A stretch of DNA of 64,000 nt from Lacticaseibacillus pabuli (GCF_028736235.1 NZ_CP117884.1:1674001-1738000); one strand, 5' to 3'; numbered from the stretch's first letter, positions 54,582-63,250 are shown. Numbers and translations: made by a program. The notes: generated by a model from the sequence alone, not told the origin.

Positions 54582-55827
54582 GTTCCTCACCTCCGCCAAC
54601 TGCATCGCCTCGCTTAATGGCTAAAACCGCATTGTGACCGCCAAAACCAAACGAATTGCTGAGCGCGTATTCACAGTCCTGCTGCGCATTCTTCTGGTTG
54701 ACCAGCTGAACGGGGCAGTCCGCGTCCTGGGTATCGTCAATGACATTGGCTGGTAAACGCCCGCTATTCATTCCTGCAATTGTAAAGATGGCCTCAATCG
54801 CACCGGCCGCGCCTAAGAGGTGGCCAGTCATTGATTTAGTGGAACTCACCAGGACTGGACTATCCGCAAAGACTTGCGCAATAGCCTTTGATTCCATCGC
54901 ATCATTCGCTGCGGTTCCAGTCCCGTGCGCATTCACATAGCCAATATTGTCTGCAGCCAGGTCCGCGTCGGCAATTGCCATCTGCATCGCAGCAGCCGCA
55001 CCGGCACCACTTGGGTTCGGCGCCGTCATGTGGTAAGCATCACTGGTCGTACCATAACCGACAATCTCACCCAGAATTTGTGCGCCGCGTGCCAAGGCAT
55101 GTTCGCGTTCTTCTAAAATAAGTGTCCCGGCGCCCTCGCCCATCACAAAGCCGCTACGGTGCTGACCGAAGGGTAAACTCGCGCGCTGTGGCTCTGTGGC
55201 TGACGACAGTGCGGTCAGTGCCGCAAAACCTGCGATTCCGATTTCGTTCACAGAAGCTTCTGCACCACCCGTGATAACGACATCGGCTGCACCACAGCGA
55301 ATGTGCTGCATCGCCTGGCCGATTGCACTCGTGCCAGAAGCACAAGCCGTCACGACCGCGTAACTCGCACCGTGCGCGCCAAAGTGTTGCGCAAGCACGC
55401 CCGGCGCCATGTTGATGATTGACATCGGGACAAACATTGGTGACACGCGCTTGGGTCCCTTCGCATTCATCTTGGTGACCTGATTTTGAATCGTGGTCAA
55501 GCCACCAATCCCGGAACCATAAATGACGGCCAAACGCTCGGGATCAACTGTTTCGGCCGTTAATTGGGCTTGCTCAGCCGCCTCAATTGCCGAATACAGC
55601 GCATATTGGGTAAACCCATCCAGCCGTTTGCTCAGTTTGCGGTCAATTCGCGCAGTCACGTCGAAATCCTTGAGTTCACCCGCAACACTTATGCCAGTTT
55701 CGGTCGCATCAAATTTGGTGATGGGCGCAATGCCCACGTGATCAGTCAACATGGCTTGAACAGATGTTGGCAAATCATTTCCAAGGGGATTCACCGTCCC
55801 CATTCCTGTTACAACAACTCGGCGCAT
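54574..55827 (-). CDS. fabF: 3-Oxoacyl-ACP synthase II
   Basis: FabF performs elongating Claisen condensations. Length is 417 residues. The active Cys162 is in VVTACASGTSAIG. The first catalytic His is in NAHGTGTAANDAMES, and the second is in SSTKSMTGHLLGAAGAIEA. AGGAGG precedes the ATG. No separate fabB is present, so in this cluster it is the only elongating synthase. Confidence 0.96.
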   Translation of the reverse strand: MRRVVVTGMGTVNPLGNDLPTSVQAMLTDHVGIAPITKFDATETGISVAGELKDFDVTARIDRKLSKRLDGFTQYALYSAIEAAEQAQLTAETVDPERLAVIYGSGIGGLTTIQNQVTKMNAKGPKRVSPMFVPMSIINMAPGVLAQHFGAHGASYAVVTACASGTSAIGQAMQHIRCGAADVVITGGAEASVNEIGIAGFAALTALSSATEPQRASLPFGQHRSGFVMGEGAGTLILEEREHALARGAQILGEIVGYGTTSDAYHMTAPNPSGAGAAAAMQMAIADADLAADNIGYVNAHGTGTAANDAMESKAIAQVFADSPVLVSSTKSMTGHLLGAAGAIEAIFTIAGMNSGRLPANVIDDTQDADCPVQLVNQKNAQQDCEYALSNSFGFGGHNAVLAIKRGDAVGGGEEHV

Positions 55828-55841
55828 ACATCTTCCTCCTG

Positions 55842-56573
55842 TTAAATTCCCAGCCCGCCATCAACCGTCAAGACTTGCCCTGTGATGTAATCGTTCGCGA
55901 CTAGGAAAGCTGCGGCACACGCAATGTCCTCTGCTCTACCAAATCGCCGCAGCGGTATCGTCGTCAGCAGGTTGCTGCGCACCGACTCACTGAGTTTGGC
56001 AGTCATTGCCGTCTCAATCATCCCCGGTGCAATGGCGTTCACGCGGACTTGGCGCCGCGCGCCCTCCTTGGCTAACGTTTTCGTCAGACCGATTAAACCA
56101 GCCTTGCTTGCCGCATAGTTGGCTTGACCGATATTCCCGCCAATGCCGACAACACTCGACATGTTGATAATCACGCCACTACGCGCCTTTTGCATGGCCT
56201 TGAAAGCCGGTTGTGCCACGTTGAAACTGCCTTGCAAGTTCACCGCAATCACATCGGCAAAATCTTCTGGCGTCATGCGCGTGGCGAGCGCATCCTTCGT
56301 AATGCCCGCATTATTAATCAGGATATCGATGCGCCCATACTCATCGAGCACTTGTTTAACCATATAGGCAGCGGCCTGGGCATCATCCACGGGGGCGGCG
56401 ATGGCCATTGCCGGGTTACCATACTGCCTAATTTCGCCTAACAGCGTGCTGGGTACCTCACGGCTAGCATTCAACACCACCGTCGCACCGGCTTGTGCAA
56501 AATGACGCGCAATTGCGGCACCAATCCCACGGGAACTCCCCGTAATTAGGGCCACTTTACCGCTCAAGTTCAT
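55842..56573 (-). CDS. fabG: 3-Oxoacyl-ACP reductase
   Basis: This 243-residue short-chain dehydrogenase has the NADPH loop GSSRGIGAAIA, the NNAGIT motif, and the catalytic Ser-Tyr-Lys (INMSSVVGIGGNIGQANYAASKAG). The C-terminus YITGQVLTVDGGLGI is typical of FabG. It overlaps the fabD stop by 4 bp. It reduces 3-oxoacyl-ACP in the elongation cycle. Confidence 0.95.
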   Translation of the reverse strand: MNLSGKVALITGSSRGIGAAIARHFAQAGATVVLNASREVPSTLLGEIRQYGNPAMAIAAPVDDAQAAAYMVKQVLDEYGRIDILINNAGITKDALATRMTPEDFADVIAVNLQGSFNVAQPAFKAMQKARSGVIINMSSVVGIGGNIGQANYAASKAGLIGLTKTLAKEGARRQVRVNAIAPGMIETAMTAKLSESVRSNLLTTIPLRRFGRAEDIACAAAFLVANDYITGQVLTVDGGLGI

Positions 56574-57460
56574 CCTTTTACCTCCGTATTAGCAGACGGT
56601 GCAATCATCGCATCCGCATTTGCATCAACTTGTTTAACTAGTTTTGTCAGGACGGGTTTGACCCCTAGTTCGACGTATGACGTAATCCCGCCGTCACGCA
56701 ACGCTGCCGCCGCAGATTTGAAATTAGTCGGGCTCACAATCTGCTGCGTCAACACTTCTCGTAAGGTCGAAACTTGGAACTCATTAATTGTGGTCGTGCT
56801 TAGTACCGGCACCGCCGCGGCATGCACGACAGTTGCCGCCAAAGCCGACTGCAGCTCAGATTGTGCTCCCGCCATCAATGGCGTGTGAAACGCACCAGCA
56901 ACAGGCAAACTCAAACTGCGCACCCCATGGCTCGACAAGTATGCACTTGCTTGCAACAGGCCACCCTTCGTCCCGCCGATCACAACCTGCTTGGCGCTGT
57001 TATGATTTGCGACCCATACCTCTGGAATCTCCTCAATGAGTGCCAATACATCTGGATCATCGGTTCGAATTGCCATCATGCCACCAGGTAACCGGTGGGC
57101 TGCCTGTGCCATTGCAGCGCCGCGCTTTGCAACGATCCGCAAGCCGTCAGCCAGCGTCATCATGCCACTTGCAATTACGGCACCATATTCACCCAGACTC
57201 AAACCGCATAAAACGGCGGCAGGTCCTACGGTTCGACTCAACGTCCGGTACAAGGCCACTTGATACGCGACCGTAGCGGGCTGCAACCAGTCTGGATGAT
57301 CAATTAGTGGCGCATCGCCAAATAAATAGGCAGGTAAATCAAATTGCAAAACGGCATCTGCCTGGTCAATTACGTCCCGAAAAAGGGTATCGTTGGCGTA
57401 ATAATCACGGCCCATACCCGCCTGTTCGGCTCCTTGACCTGGGAAAAGATATGCTCGCAT
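56570..57460 (-). CDS. fabD: Malonyl-CoA:ACP transacylase
   Basis: FabD moves malonyl groups from CoA to ACP. This 296-residue protein has FPGQGAEQAGMGRDYY at the N-terminus and the nucleophile elbow GLSLGEYGAVIASG. The first residue of the elbow pair is Leu where E. coli has His, as in other Lactobacillales. The catalytic His is in AGAFHTPLM. It lies 11 bp after fabK. Confidence 0.95.
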   Translation of the reverse strand: MRAYLFPGQGAEQAGMGRDYYANDTLFRDVIDQADAVLQFDLPAYLFGDAPLIDHPDWLQPATVAYQVALYRTLSRTVGPAAVLCGLSLGEYGAVIASGMMTLADGLRIVAKRGAAMAQAAHRLPGGMMAIRTDDPDVLALIEEIPEVWVANHNSAKQVVIGGTKGGLLQASAYLSSHGVRSLSLPVAGAFHTPLMAGAQSELQSALAATVVHAAAVPVLSTTTINEFQVSTLREVLTQQIVSPTNFKSAAAALRDGGITSYVELGVKPVLTKLVKQVDANADAMIAPSANTEVKG

Positions 57461-57471
57461 TCACATTCTCC

Positions 57472-58434
57472 TTATTGCAGCCAGGCACTTGCCACTGGGC
57501 TGTTCATCAGCAACTGATTTGCTTGTTGCGCAACTTCATCGACAATCGCGGCAGCCGGCTGGACATGATCCACCATCCCGGCGACTTGTCCCGCCATAAA
57601 TGAGCCGTGTTCGTTGTCGCCCTCCTGCACGGCACGGCGCAGCGCCCCGTTGCCCAATTCTTCAACCCCCGCGTAATCATCGGTACCGGAAATCGCGATT
57701 TGACGCTCCATCTTGAGGTACGCACGACTCATTGGGTTCTTTAGCACGCGCGCCGCATGACCAACATACAAACCGGTAACAAGCGTATCTACGTCTTTTG
57801 CCTTTAGCACGGCATTTTTATAATTGGGATGAATTTGCGTTTCCTGGGCACTGAGAAAACGTGTGCCCATTTGGACCCCACTGGCGCCAAGCATCATGGC
57901 CGCCGCAATCCCGCGACCGTCGGCAATGCCACCAGCCGCAATGACGGGTAAATCAACCGCATCCACCACCTGGGGCACAAGCGCCATGGTCGTCAGGCTA
58001 CCAATATGGCCGCCCGACTCCATCCCCTCAGCGATAATGCCGTCGACACCGGAGCGCACCATGCGCTTCGCCAAGGCCACTGACGGCACAACAGGTAAGA
58101 TCAAACTCCCAGCTGCGCGAAGCCGTGGGACGTACCGTGCTGGATCGCCAGCACCCGTTGTCACAACAGCAACGTGTTCCTCTTCAATCACCTGAATCAC
58201 TTCTTCAACGTGTGGTGACAGCAACATGACGTTCACCCCAAATGGGCGGTCCGTTTGAGCTTTCACTGCGCGAATCTGCGTGCGTACATAATCAGCCGGA
58301 GCATGGCCAGAGCCGATTACCCCTAGTCCCCCCGCGGCGGAAACGGCGGCAACGAGGTGTGCTTCTGCAACCCAAGCCATGCCACCCTGAATAATTGGAT
58401 ACTTCACGCCGAGGCGTTCGAATAATGGGCTCAT
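57472..58434 (-). CDS. fabK: FMN-dependent enoyl-ACP reductase FabK
   Basis: This 320-residue TIM barrel of the nitronate monooxygenase family has KYPIIQGGMAWVAEAHLVAAVSAAGGLGVIG at the N-terminus, the FMN-binding PVIAAGGIADGRGIAAAMMLGASGVQMGTRF region, and EGMESGGHIG with the catalytic His. Position between acpP and fabD is the same as in Streptococcus fab clusters. No fabI is seen here, so FabK is probably the enoyl reductase; triclosan tolerance would follow from known FabK biology. Confidence 0.95.
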   Translation of the reverse strand: MSPLFERLGVKYPIIQGGMAWVAEAHLVAAVSAAGGLGVIGSGHAPADYVRTQIRAVKAQTDRPFGVNVMLLSPHVEEVIQVIEEEHVAVVTTGAGDPARYVPRLRAAGSLILPVVPSVALAKRMVRSGVDGIIAEGMESGGHIGSLTTMALVPQVVDAVDLPVIAAGGIADGRGIAAAMMLGASGVQMGTRFLSAQETQIHPNYKNAVLKAKDVDTLVTGLYVGHAARVLKNPMSRAYLKMERQIAISGTDDYAGVEELGNGALRRAVQEGDNEHGSFMAGQVAGMVDHVQPAAAIVDEVAQQANQLLMNSPVASAWLQ

Positions 58435-58453
58435 CTCGCCACTCCTTTCTACA

Positions 58454-58687
58454 TTAAGCGGCTTGCTCGATAAACTTCACGAGGTCTGAGACCGTGTTGA
58501 TTGACTGCTCTGTATCAATCGAAACGTCAAATTCATCTTCAATTTCGTTGATGATTTCAAAGACGTCCAGACTATCTGCTTCTAAGTCTTCTTTAAAGCT
58601 GGTCTCTGGCTTGACCATGCCCTTGTCCTTATCGAGCTGCTCGGCGATGATGTCCTGAATCTTGCTGAAAATTTCCTGTTCGTTCAT
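58454..58687 (-). CDS. acpP: Acyl carrier protein
   Basis: This acidic 77-residue protein carries the 4'-phosphopantetheine site in EADSLDVFEIINEIEDEF (the Ser of DSLD). It is the shuttle for all Fab enzymes. It lies 19 bp upstream of fabK and 39 bp downstream of fabH. AAGGAGAAC precedes the ATG. Confidence 0.97.
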   Translation of the reverse strand: MNEQEIFSKIQDIIAEQLDKDKGMVKPETSFKEDLEADSLDVFEIINEIEDEFDVSIDTEQSINTVSDLVKFIEQAA

Positions 58688-58726
58688 GTTAATGTTCTCC
58701 TTTTGTCTTGTGTGATTGTTAGTTTG

Positions 58727-59680
58727 CTAGTATTTAATCAGTAGTTGTGCCACGTTGAGTCCGCCGCCAAAACCACATAGCAGCAGTGTTTCACCGCGAG
58801 TGATTTTACCCGCCTCGGCTAAATCATTTAGCAGCAGGGGGATGCTCGCAGCACTTGTGTTGCCATAATGTGTAATGTTAATGGGCGTTTGTTCAGGTTT
58901 GATGCCTAACCGGTGGCCGACCTCCTCGATGATGCGGGCATTTGCCTGGTGGAATAAAAAGTGATCCACATCGGCTACCGCCAACTCATTTTGATCAAGA
59001 AAGGCCGTCAACTCGCTCGCCACCGTTGTCGTGGCGAACTTGTAGATTTCGCGGCCATTCATAGTGAAGTCTGGGGGCAAATCAGGCAGTTGGCTAAATG
59101 GGCTGTGGTTGGCTGCGCCACCAGCTGTTAATTCCAAACCAGACTCGCCAAAACTACGTAGTCGACTGGGCGGATTATCTCCCGTACCCTCTACCAACAC
59201 CCCGGCAGCGCCATCTCCGAAGAGCACGGCAGTACCACGGTCGTGCCAATCAATTTCACGGGAGAGGACCTCACTGCCAATCACCATGCCCATTGTATCG
59301 GGTTGCCGCGCTAGGATACCCGCCGCATAATCCATGGCGTAAACAAATCCCGCGCAAGCCGCATCAAGATCGCAGGCCGAGGCAAAATCTGCGCCAATTG
59401 CCGCCTGAACAAGATTCGCAACCGCCGGCGTTTGGTAATCCGGGCTCATTGTGGCAACCACAATGAAGTTAATGTCGGCGCCAGTTTTGCCACTCCGCTG
59501 CAATAATTTGCGGGCAACGTCGCTTGCCATACCGGCTGTCGTTTCAGACTCAGCAACGTGCCGTTCACGAATTCCCGTTCGGCTCCGTATCCAGTCATCA
59601 TTGGTATCCATGTAATTCGCTAGTTCGTCGTTAGTCGCCACCCGGTGTGGGGTGACGCCTGCAGTTTCAATAATGCGCAC
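58727..59680 (-). CDS. fabH: 3-Oxoacyl-ACP synthase III
   Basis: FabH starts fatty acid synthesis by condensing acetyl-CoA (or branched primers) with malonyl-ACP. Length is 317 residues. The active Cys109 is in LDAACAGF, the His in FLFHQANARI, and the Asn in HYGNTSAASIP. The start is GTG (MRIIETAGVTPHRV) with GCGAGG upstream. In many relatives fabT (marR) precedes it; here fabZ1 does so directly. Confidence 0.96.
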   Translation of the reverse strand: MRIIETAGVTPHRVATNDELANYMDTNDDWIRSRTGIRERHVAESETTAGMASDVARKLLQRSGKTGADINFIVVATMSPDYQTPAVANLVQAAIGADFASACDLDAACAGFVYAMDYAAGILARQPDTMGMVIGSEVLSREIDWHDRGTAVLFGDGAAGVLVEGTGDNPPSRLRSFGESGLELTAGGAANHSPFSQLPDLPPDFTMNGREIYKFATTTVASELTAFLDQNELAVADVDHFLFHQANARIIEEVGHRLGIKPEQTPINITHYGNTSAASIPLLLNDLAEAGKITRGETLLLCGFGGGLNVAQLLIKY

Positions 59681-59701
59681 TGTCCAACCTCGCTTTGTGT
59701 C

Positions 59702-60136
59702 TTAACGTTTGCCGACAATAAAATGCAACTCGGCCTCGGCAACCACCTGATCGCCTACCCGCGCTTGCGTCTGCACAATGCCCATCGTGCGCCGCACTTT
59801 GCCCATCACAACATCCAGGGTGAGCACTGAGCCGGCGGGTGCGGCTGCCGTGAAGCGACAATTATCGACGCTGGCTAGGTAGGCCGTCATCCCCGCAAAG
59901 CGTGGCGATTTTAGAATTAGGACTGATGCAGCCTGTGCCATCGTTTCGACAATCAACGTCGGTGGTACTTGCGGCTGATCCGGGAGATACGCACCGATAT
60001 GGTTTTCCGCAATGCTCACGTATTTTTCTGCGGTAATTCGCTCATCTGGCACTAAGTCAGTCACCCGGTCAATATAAAAGATTGGGTAACGGTTAGGAAT
60101 CAAATTGCGAACCGCGACAGCGTCCATGGTTGTCAT
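59702..60136 (-). CDS. fabZ: 3-Hydroxyacyl-ACP dehydratase FabZ1 (possible dehydratase/isomerase)
   Basis: This 144-residue hot-dog protein has IPNRYPIFYIDRV, in which an Asn stands in the usual P-H-R-Y-P motif where FabZ has the catalytic His, and YLPDQPQVPPTLIVETMAQAASV with the catalytic Glu. The divergence from the other fabZ here suggests a different job. In Enterococcus a FabZ-like FabN also isomerises trans-2 to cis-3-decenoyl-ACP, which allows unsaturated fatty acids; this is a candidate. The missing His makes ordinary dehydration uncertain. It is the first gene of the fab operon. Confidence 0.85.
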   Translation of the reverse strand: MTTMDAVAVRNLIPNRYPIFYIDRVTDLVPDERITAEKYVSIAENHIGAYLPDQPQVPPTLIVETMAQAASVLILKSPRFAGMTAYLASVDNCRFTAAAPAGSVLTLDVVMGKVRRTMGIVQTQARVGDQVVAEAELHFIVGKR

Positions 60137-60184
60137 CGCACCACCTCCAAATTTTGTGTGCCAGTTGTTTAACTGAACAAGAAA

Positions 60185-60227
60185 ACAATAACGGCTTGTG
60201 CAACGGTGGTCAAGTTACGAACGTAAC
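60185..60227 (-). promoter_or_regulatory. fab operon promoter with an abutting palindrome
   Basis: On the minus strand TTGACC (60208-60213) and TATTGT (60185-60190) are 17 bp apart. The perfect 14-bp palindrome GTTACGAACGTAAC (60214-60227) lies directly against the -35. It does not look like a FabT site (AGTTTGA...TCAAACT). It may be an operator for an unidentified regulator. Otherwise the gap up to 60317 is AT-rich and holds nothing I recognise. Confidence 0.6.
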
Positions 60228-60317
60228 GGATTAGAGATATTCGCCGTTATAAAGCGGTTTACACGTGAAATTAAATTAATTACGCACGTTTTATATAACA
60301 TAAATAATAAGAGACAC

Positions 60318-60351
60318 AAAAAAGGACGAATCGGCCGTAGCCGTTCGTCCT
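60318..60351 (-). terminator. Rho-independent terminator after the S9 peptidase
   Basis: On the minus strand AGGACGAACGGC pairs with GCCGATTCGTCCT, followed by TTTTTT. Confidence 0.9.
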
Positions 60352-60370
60352 GCATGCTTATTTAAATTTA

Positions 60371-62308
60371 TTATTCATGCCGTTCAAACCAATCCGTGAT
60401 GGCCTGCATGCGATCAATGCGCAATGCGGGCAAGCCTGACCGGGATAATTCGTGATTGCTCTTTGGAAAACGGAGCATTTCGGTTTCCACCCCACGCTGT
60501 TTGAGCGCCATATAGAATTGTTCGCCCTGTTCAATTGGGCAACGGTAATCTTCTTCGCCATGGAGAATCAAAATTGGTGTATTCGCGTGTGCCACATACG
60601 CTAGCGGGCTAAACCGCCACAATGTCGCTTGGTCGTTCAAATCAGCCTCAAACTGTGCACTGAGTTCACGCGGCGTGAAGCTTGAGCCAATGTCACTCGT
60701 GCCCAACATGCTGGTCCAGTTGGCAATTGAACGGCTTGTCGCGATGGCCTTAAAGCGATTGGTATGTGTCTCTGCCCAATTGCTGATGAAGCCACCGTAC
60801 GAGCCACCCGTGAGGTACACGCGTTGCGCATCAATCGTTTGGTCTAACGTCTGTGCATAGTCAACCGCCGCCAGCAGGTCATCATAATCTCCCTCCCCGT
60901 AATGTTGAATCACGGCCGTCTTAAACGCATTCCCGTAGCTTGAACTACCACGTGGATTCAGCGTAATAACACCGTAACCCTGGCTGGCCATCACCTGTAA
61001 CTCATGAAAGAAGCTGTACCCATACGCGGCATGCGGCCCGCCGTGAACGTACAAAACGGCCGGGTGAATATCCAGAGATTCGGCGGGTGCATAGTACCAG
61101 CCTTGCAAGCGATACCCATCACGTTCAAAACTAAATGCTTGCGGGTCAACAATGCTGTGTGACTGTTCGTAATCCGCATTCGGATTGTACAAATCATCAT
61201 GCGCACCAGTCGTCAAATTAAGTACCATCAACCGACTAGGACTCACAGGGGTACTATATGTGACAAATGCCGTCTTGCCATCGTTGGCCACGTCAAAATC
61301 AGTAATTTCAATTTTCTCAGCCAGCACCGGTGTCAGTTCGGTCCCCCGACACAATTCGACCGCGCCGTGCTTGCAAACTAATGCGTACGCTTGACCATCC
61401 GTTGCAAAAATAGCCGCGCGACCACTCAAATTCTGTTGCATATCCGCAGCAATGGCACTACCAATTTCTTGGTCATCATCCTGTTGGGCCAAAGCAAATT
61501 TACCATCTGCGACAGTGTAACTGAACAAACAGCTACGCAAATCGGTTGGCACGTCGTCTGGCTCCCCTGAAAACAGCAATTGTTGGCCATCCGGACTGAA
61601 ACTTTCAGCAGTAAACGCACCCCGTGGGCAGTGAGTATGAATCTGTATGGACTGTTGATTGGTCAGATCAAACAAGAAGTTATTCGTTGCCGGATTATTG
61701 ATATCCAGTGGGTCGGCGGCTGTACTCAGCGCAACCCAATGTCCATCTGGCGAAACGGCCTGCAACTTGAAATCAAAATCACGTTGCAGGTATTCTGTCG
61801 GTTTTGCCGCGCCTAGGTCCTGTGCCATCAAGTAAAAAGTCTCGTCTTCCGCAAAATAACCCTGACCATTGAAGCGGTATTCCGACCGCGTATAGCGTGC
61901 TGGGTGCAGTTTCTTAGGTCGCTCAGGATGCCGTGTCTCCGTGTAAAGAATCGCCGTCCCGTCTGCGGTCCACGCAAAGTCAGTCACCCCAAATGAACTG
62001 GTTGTGAATTGCCGCGCTGCACCCCCGGTAATCGCCTGTAAAAAGACCTGTTTGGTGTCCGCAGCATCCAGTGCCAGGAACGCGAGCCATGACCCATTCT
62101 GGTTAACACGTGGCTGCTCGTCATGCTGCCCGTTCGTTCCGTATCGCACGCGTTTGTGGGAATTGGTCATGATTGCATAAATCGCCGTTAAATATTGCTG
62201 CGTCGCCTCGTCAATTCGGGTTTCTTCGTAGAAAACTCGGTCAGAGGTCGCTTGGGGCTGACCGAGGACTTTGATGGTATACAGATCCTTTGCTTGCACT
62301 TGTTGCAT
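60371..62308 (-). CDS. S9 family (prolyl oligopeptidase-type) peptidase
   Basis: This 645-residue cytosolic serine peptidase has an N-terminal beta-propeller (about 1-380, with repeated WLAFLALD, WTADGTAIL and SPDGHWVAL-type blades) and an alpha/beta hydrolase C-terminus. The oxyanion region is LYVHGGPHAAYG, the nucleophile elbow LTGGSYGGFISNW (Ser), and the acid and base lie in HGEEDYRCPIEQ and SNHELS. It is an acylaminoacyl-peptidase/DPP-like enzyme for short peptides. The ATG at 62308 is preferred to a GTG three codons earlier; both follow GAGGAG. No signal peptide is present. Confidence 0.92.
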   Translation of the reverse strand: MQQVQAKDLYTIKVLGQPQATSDRVFYEETRIDEATQQYLTAIYAIMTNSHKRVRYGTNGQHDEQPRVNQNGSWLAFLALDAADTKQVFLQAITGGAARQFTTSSFGVTDFAWTADGTAILYTETRHPERPKKLHPARYTRSEYRFNGQGYFAEDETFYLMAQDLGAAKPTEYLQRDFDFKLQAVSPDGHWVALSTAADPLDINNPATNNFLFDLTNQQSIQIHTHCPRGAFTAESFSPDGQQLLFSGEPDDVPTDLRSCLFSYTVADGKFALAQQDDDQEIGSAIAADMQQNLSGRAAIFATDGQAYALVCKHGAVELCRGTELTPVLAEKIEITDFDVANDGKTAFVTYSTPVSPSRLMVLNLTTGAHDDLYNPNADYEQSHSIVDPQAFSFERDGYRLQGWYYAPAESLDIHPAVLYVHGGPHAAYGYSFFHELQVMASQGYGVITLNPRGSSSYGNAFKTAVIQHYGEGDYDDLLAAVDYAQTLDQTIDAQRVYLTGGSYGGFISNWAETHTNRFKAIATSRSIANWTSMLGTSDIGSSFTPRELSAQFEADLNDQATLWRFSPLAYVAHANTPILILHGEEDYRCPIEQGEQFYMALKQRGVETEMLRFPKSNHELSRSGLPALRIDRMQAITDWFERHE

Positions 62309-62330
62309 GACAATCACTCCTCGTCTCTAT

Positions 62331-62368
62331 TTGACACAAGCTTAGCCCTTTGCTCGAAAGGGTGTCAA
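62331..62368 (-). promoter_or_regulatory. S9 peptidase promoter containing nested palindromes
   Basis: On the minus strand TTGACA (62363-62368) and TAAGCT (62339-62344) are 18 bp apart. The spacer is almost filled by the palindrome CCCTTTGCTCGAAAGGG (62346-62362). Outside it TTGACA at 62331-62336 mirrors TGTCAA at 62363-62368. The layout is that of a repressor or MerR-like operator in a long spacer; the regulator is unknown. Confidence 0.6.
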
Positions 62369-62375
62369 CGCATAC

Positions 62376-62413
62376 AAAAGGCCGGATTTGTGAGTTTGCA
62401 CAAATCCGGCCGT
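62376..62413 (-). terminator. Rho-independent terminator after the sortase-like gene
   Basis: GGCCGGATTTGTG pairs perfectly with CACAAATCCGGCC around a 6-nt loop, followed by TTTTG on the minus strand. Confidence 0.9.
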
Positions 62414-62492
62414 TAGTGTTGAAATCAGGAATTTAACATCCAGTTTTCAGTCGTGGCAATGTTAAGCCACCTTTTGTATTTGAAATTAAGTA

Positions 62493-63017
62493 TTAGCGAG
62501 CCCAGACCAGGCGGTTAACCGTTTCGCTAAGGCATGTCTGCAGGACAACTTGTTCGCCCTGGTTAGGGTTCACGATCTGCTTGTAAACGGAGGTCTTAGT
62601 GTGGTTGATGTAGCCGCTGTCAGTCACATCGTGCACGGCGGTCACGTGGTAGACCTTGGTCTTACCGTTGACATCGTGGACTGTCACAGCGGAGCCCTTC
62701 TTCAGCTTAACAATCTTGCCGAAAGAAGTGTTATTGTGACCGATCATGTGAGTTGATTCGTTATCGGTAGTCGACAATGTTGTCTGACCACCCCAGGTCT
62801 CAGCGCGGTTGCCTTTAGGTGCGGTTGTGACGGACATGTTCCCCTTGATGACCGGGACCGTAACGCCGGCAAATGAAACTTCATTGCGTGCAGGTGCCTT
62901 AACGGCAGCGGCCTTAACACTCTGGGTACCAGAGGCGGTTACAGCGCTAGGTGCAACGAAAGCACCAAAAGCCATCACAACAGACGCAACAAGAACACTA
63001 ATACGATTGAATTTCAT
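62493..63017 (-). CDS. Secreted sortase-like protein
   Basis: This 174-residue protein has a cleavable signal peptide (about residues 1-28, ending AVTASG) and then a short Ala-rich stretch. The rest matches the core of a sortase: His94 in HMIGHNNTSFGKI, a KLKKGSAVTVHDVNGKTKVYHV strand pair, Cys162 in VVLQTCLSE, and Arg169 in NRLVWA. Sortases normally keep a membrane anchor and join proteins to the wall or pilin; this one is small and seems to be released. No LPXTG substrate gene or pilin lies nearby. It may be a transpeptidase or hydrolase of unusual type; the activity is unproven. Confidence 0.8.
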   Translation of the reverse strand: MKFNRISVLVASVVMAFGAFVAPSAVTASGTQSVKAAAVKAPARNEVSFAGVTVPVIKGNMSVTTAPKGNRAETWGGQTTLSTTDNESTHMIGHNNTSFGKIVKLKKGSAVTVHDVNGKTKVYHVTAVHDVTDSGYINHTKTSVYKQIVNPNQGEQVVLQTCLSETVNRLVWAR

Positions 63018-63250
63018 TAAAGACTTACACTCCCGTAAAAAACACGTAACGCCGTTTCATTGAACGTCAACGCGGCCCCCACCGCTCGGTTCGTGGTACT
63101 CATGAAACGTCGGATGATTTGTGCCCCCCAGCACCACATCCGCTTGCAACGATGCTTACTATACCGCGTTCAGAAATAAACACAAGGAATCCTAAATTTA
63201 TATAAATAACAGTTTATCAGGTTAACTATACGGCGCATGCGTCCATACAA
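63018..63250 (-). promoter_or_regulatory. Long structured leader and promoter of the sortase-like gene
   Basis: A minus-strand promoter TTGTGT - 16 bp - TATAGT lies around 63158-63186, leaving a leader of about 140 nt. CGTTTCAT at 63053-63060 and its complement ATGAAACG at 63102-63109 can pair, with GC-rich sequence between, so the leader is likely folded. The start codon is preceded by the weak site GGGAG. Confidence 0.45.
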
